Shown piece after piece: positions 5,409-6,898 of a stretch of 6,898 nt of DNA. Where the stretch lies: NCBI GenBank assembly GCA_024641835.1, contig JAHECH010000229.1:1-6898 (forward strand), given 5' to 3'. This DNA is from Deltaproteobacteria bacterium. GTDB taxonomy: Bacteria; Desulfobacterota; DSM-4660; Desulfatiglandales; HGW-15. Positions within the stretch are counted from its first letter, which is position 1. Every line of letters starts with the position of its first letter. The notes under the pieces are model-generated. The model did not search any database and was not told the DNA's origin. It worked only from the letters and a program-made list of their open reading frames with translations. The position numbers were made by a program, and so were the translations under genes.

Positions 5409-5466
5409 CTTAAGAGGGACAAAACGAAAGAGAGAATTTCTGAGATGGGACTCAAAGTTGAAGAGA

Positions 5467-5471
5467 GGAGG
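5467..5471 (+). promoter_or_regulatory. Ribosome binding site that fixes the start of the 69-residue protein
   Basis: GGAGG lies nine bases before ATG 5481. The upstream in-frame ATG at 5445 has no comparable site and would add twelve residues without similarity to the paralogous module. Confidence 0.7.
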
Positions 5472-5480
5472 GAGATCAAA

Positions 5481-5690
5481 ATGAGAAAAACAGGGCTCAA
5501 AAACCATCCTATGGGAACCGACACATGGTGTTCCCATGTCGAGAATGATCGAATGGCAATACCAAAGATCTGTATCCGAGACTTCGAGTGCCGGCATTGC
5601 TCTTTCTATTACTGGCTGGAGGACTTCGGGGAAGCGCCCGTCTGCGATGAATACTCGCAGGTGGATTTTCTCCAGATGGAAGCAGCGTAA
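5481..5690 (+). CDS. Small cysteine-module protein (single CX13CX5CX2C domain)
   Basis: The protein has 69 residues, with no signal peptide or membrane segment. Cysteines C17, C31, C37 and C40 form CX13CX5CX2C, with a fifth at C55. The core PKICIRDFECRHCSFYYWLE closely resembles PKICTMNYECFHCPYDQML in the downstream 313-residue protein, with identical cysteine spacing. It is thus a free-standing copy of the module found twice in its neighbour. Four cysteines in this pattern could bind zinc or an Fe-S cluster; the sequence alone does not decide. It is first in the rightward pair, behind a sigma-54 promoter candidate, and 91 bp from the next gene. I do not recognise a named family. A partner or regulator of the GcvH-like protein is a reasonable inference from shared module and operon. 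Confidence 0.77.
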   Translation: MRKTGLKNHPMGTDTWCSHVENDRMAIPKICIRDFECRHCSFYYWLEDFGEAPVCDEYSQVDFLQMEAA

Positions 5691-5695
5691 AGAAA

Positions 5696-5741
5696 CTCCT
5701 TGCAGTCGTGCTCAGACAGGATGGGATATCCCTGCAAGGGG
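5696..5741 (+). repeat. Intercistronic stem-loop
   Basis: CCTTGCAG (5698-5705) pairs perfectly with CTGCAAGG (5732-5739); a T-G wobble and a C-G pair extend the stem to about ten. The loop is 26 bases and contains the palindrome GGGATATCCC overlapping the right arm. It lies between the two rightward genes, with no T-run, so it may be a processing or stability element that sets their relative expression. Confidence 0.45.
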
Positions 5742-5781
5742 ACGTGAACGAACCTTTTAAGAAGAAAAGGAGTCCAGAGCC

Positions 5782-6723
5782 ATGAAGCAAGAAAAAGCCA
5801 AAGACCAGAAGAAGGAAAAGGGAAGGGTCCAGGGATTCCAGGTCATTGATCAGGAATGCATCTGGATGAAAGCAGGAGTGATCAATTTCAGGCTGTGCGA
5901 CAATGCCTATGACTGTTACACATGCGGTTTTGACCGGGGCATGAGGAAGGCCATGCGCTTGGAAAGCGACTCTTCTCCCAAAAGTTTCGAACCTGAGTGG
6001 TCCTCCAGACTGAGAGAGCAATACCGCGGGGCAGATCGCCCCTGCCGTCATGCCCTGACCGGAAAAGTGAATGCTCCGAAAATCTGTACCATGAACTACG
6101 AGTGCTTTCATTGCCCCTACGATCAGATGCTTGATGAAATGGAATTGAGTCAACCCCTGGCCATTCCTTCCTATGCCGTTGCCTCGGGCTACCGTTTGGC
6201 CCAGGAATACTATTATCACATCGGCCACTGCTGGGCGCGTTTTGAGCACGGTGGTCGTGTCAGGGTGGGATTTGATGATTTTCTCACAAAGGTGTTTGGC
6301 TCTCCGGTAGAGATCACCCTGCCTTCCCTCGGAGCGAGGATTACGCAAAACCAGATGGGATGGGCTTTTAGCCGGAATGGTCATAAGGCGGCCGCGCTTT
6401 CACCCTTGACCGGAACAGTGCTCGCCCGGAATCACAGAGTCCAAGCAACCCCGGGCATCTGCCATGCAGATCCTTACCATGAAGGATGGCTTCTGATTGT
6501 GGAACCACACATGCCGAAGAGAGATCTGAAGGGACTCTACTTCGGAGAAGAAAGCTTCCGATGGATGGAACATGAAGTCAAGAGCCTTATGGGGCTCATG
6601 GGGCCGGAATACGAACAGCTGTCCGCCACAGGCGGCGCACCGGTGGATGACCTTTTCGGCCATTATCCAGAGGTCGGATGGGATCGTCTTGTGAAGACCT
6701 TTCTCCGGACAGAAAACCTCTGA
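5782..6723 (+). CDS. GcvH-like lipoyl-domain protein with two N-terminal four-cysteine modules
   Basis: The protein has 313 residues from ATG 5782, with AAGGAG nine bases upstream. A charged Lys/Glu-rich start is followed by two tandem cysteine modules: C26, C39, C45, C48 (CX12CX5CX2C) and C88, C102, C108, C111 (CX13CX5CX2C). From about residue 143 it matches the H-protein of the glycine cleavage system: HCWARFEHGGRVRVGFDDF, LPSLGARI, then GHKAAALSPLTGTVLARN and DPYHEGWLLIVEP. K202 aligns with the lipoylated lysine, but the acidic residue usual three positions before it (ESVKA in GcvH) is Asn here. The C-terminus extends about 60 residues past the H-protein fold. True GcvH is about 125-130 residues, so this is a larger, specialised relative. 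No gcvT or gcvP is nearby, so a glycine-cleavage role is not supported. It may be a lipoyl or dithiol carrier working with a metal or Fe-S site, but this is inference. Confidence 0.85.
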   Translation: MKQEKAKDQKKEKGRVQGFQVIDQECIWMKAGVINFRLCDNAYDCYTCGFDRGMRKAMRLESDSSPKSFEPEWSSRLREQYRGADRPCRHALTGKVNAPKICTMNYECFHCPYDQMLDEMELSQPLAIPSYAVASGYRLAQEYYYHIGHCWARFEHGGRVRVGFDDFLTKVFGSPVEITLPSLGARITQNQMGWAFSRNGHKAAALSPLTGTVLARNHRVQATPGICHADPYHEGWLLIVEPHMPKRDLKGLYFGEESFRWMEHEVKSLMGLMGPEYEQLSATGGAPVDDLFGHYPEVGWDRLVKTFLRTENL

Positions 6724-6898
6724 GTCATTCGGGTTCGGCGGCCTTCTCCCTTTTATGAACTGACTATGTCCCACATTTCTTACTGGACACAGGGGTACTA
6801 GAAACGCCTGAGGGGCCGTGGGGGTCTCTTTCAAAATAGAGAAACGAAGGAAACGCTGCCTCGTGACCAGCTTCAGGTCATGGGTGAGGCGGGCGGAG
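6724..6898. other. Non-coding or undetermined right end
   Basis: No supported gene is visible in the last 175 bases. A short inverted repeat, TGACC-N7-GGTCA, occurs at 6864-6880. No convincing intrinsic terminator with a T-run follows the GcvH-like gene. A short frame running off the right edge cannot be judged. Confidence 0.5.

Larger units (their letters stand above)
4836..5480. other. Divergent intergenic regulatory region
   Basis: This 645-bp spacer separates the leftward train from the rightward pair. Open frames inside it lack ribosome sites and recognisable products. It holds two outward-facing sigma-54 promoter candidates and three perfect 7-bp-arm palindromes, listed separately. A/G-rich runs occur around 4964-5040. 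A TGAC-AGGG-GTCA repeat near 5196-5207 is too short to interpret. Confidence 0.7.

Noticed and set aside
5509..6384. A 291-codon open frame antisense to the GcvH-like gene.
   Set aside because: It overlaps two well-supported genes on the opposite strand, has no family features and no good ribosome site; it is a shadow of their codon use.
6838..6898. A frame at the right edge reading ETLPRDQLQ, reminiscent of the start of phenylacetate-CoA ligases.
   Set aside because: There is no ATG/GTG start or ribosome site in frame, and the match is only a few residues, too short to support a gene call.

Overview
The window reads as part of an anaerobic bacterial chromosome, most likely a deltaproteobacterial (Desulfobacterota) sulfate reducer or syntroph. 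This is inferred from a CO-dehydrogenase nickel-insertion ATPase (CooC), a CooT-type nickel protein, a YqeB-type maturation factor for selenium-dependent molybdenum hydroxylases, a GcvH-like carrier of a kind I associate with this group, and two good matches to sigma-54 promoters. No ribosomal or other phylogenetic marker is present, so the lineage is tentative.

Layout. A leftward (minus-strand) gene train fills positions 1-4835. In transcription order it encodes a COG0731-type radical SAM protein (3756-4835), a small J-domain/winged-helix ORF overlapping its stop (3469-3759), a COG1237-type metallo-beta-lactamase-fold (MBL) hydrolase (2605-3441), CooC (1749-2537), CooT (1469-1669), a chimeric ORF joining the first third of MoaA to a second COG1237 MBL domain (403-1338), and the start of yqeB, which runs off the left edge (1-315). 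Gaps are 27-130 bp, and most starts have clear GGAGG-like ribosome binding sites. A rightward pair follows: a 69-residue four-cysteine protein (5481-5690) and a 313-residue protein (5782-6723) with two copies of the same cysteine module in front of a GcvH/lipoyl domain. The last 175 bp hold no gene I can support.

Control. The 645-bp divergent spacer (4836-5480) carries back-to-back sigma-54 (-24/-12) promoter candidates. One is an almost ideal TGGCAC-N5-TTGC reading left; the other is TGGC-N7-TTGCA reading right. Each has a perfect inverted repeat about 140-150 bp upstream of its predicted start site, the usual place for a sigma-54 enhancer-binding activator. Both transcription units could therefore answer to signal-dependent activators.

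How the genes fit together. The leftward genes point to metallocofactor work: nickel delivery (CooC, CooT), molybdenum-hydroxylase maturation (YqeB), a remnant of molybdopterin synthesis (MoaA N-terminus) and two pterin-family MBL enzymes. No CO dehydrogenase or molybdenum hydroxylase structural gene is visible here. The main oddities are the MoaA::MBL chimera, a J-domain split between two frames at the radical SAM stop codon, and the repeated cysteine module shared by the two rightward genes.
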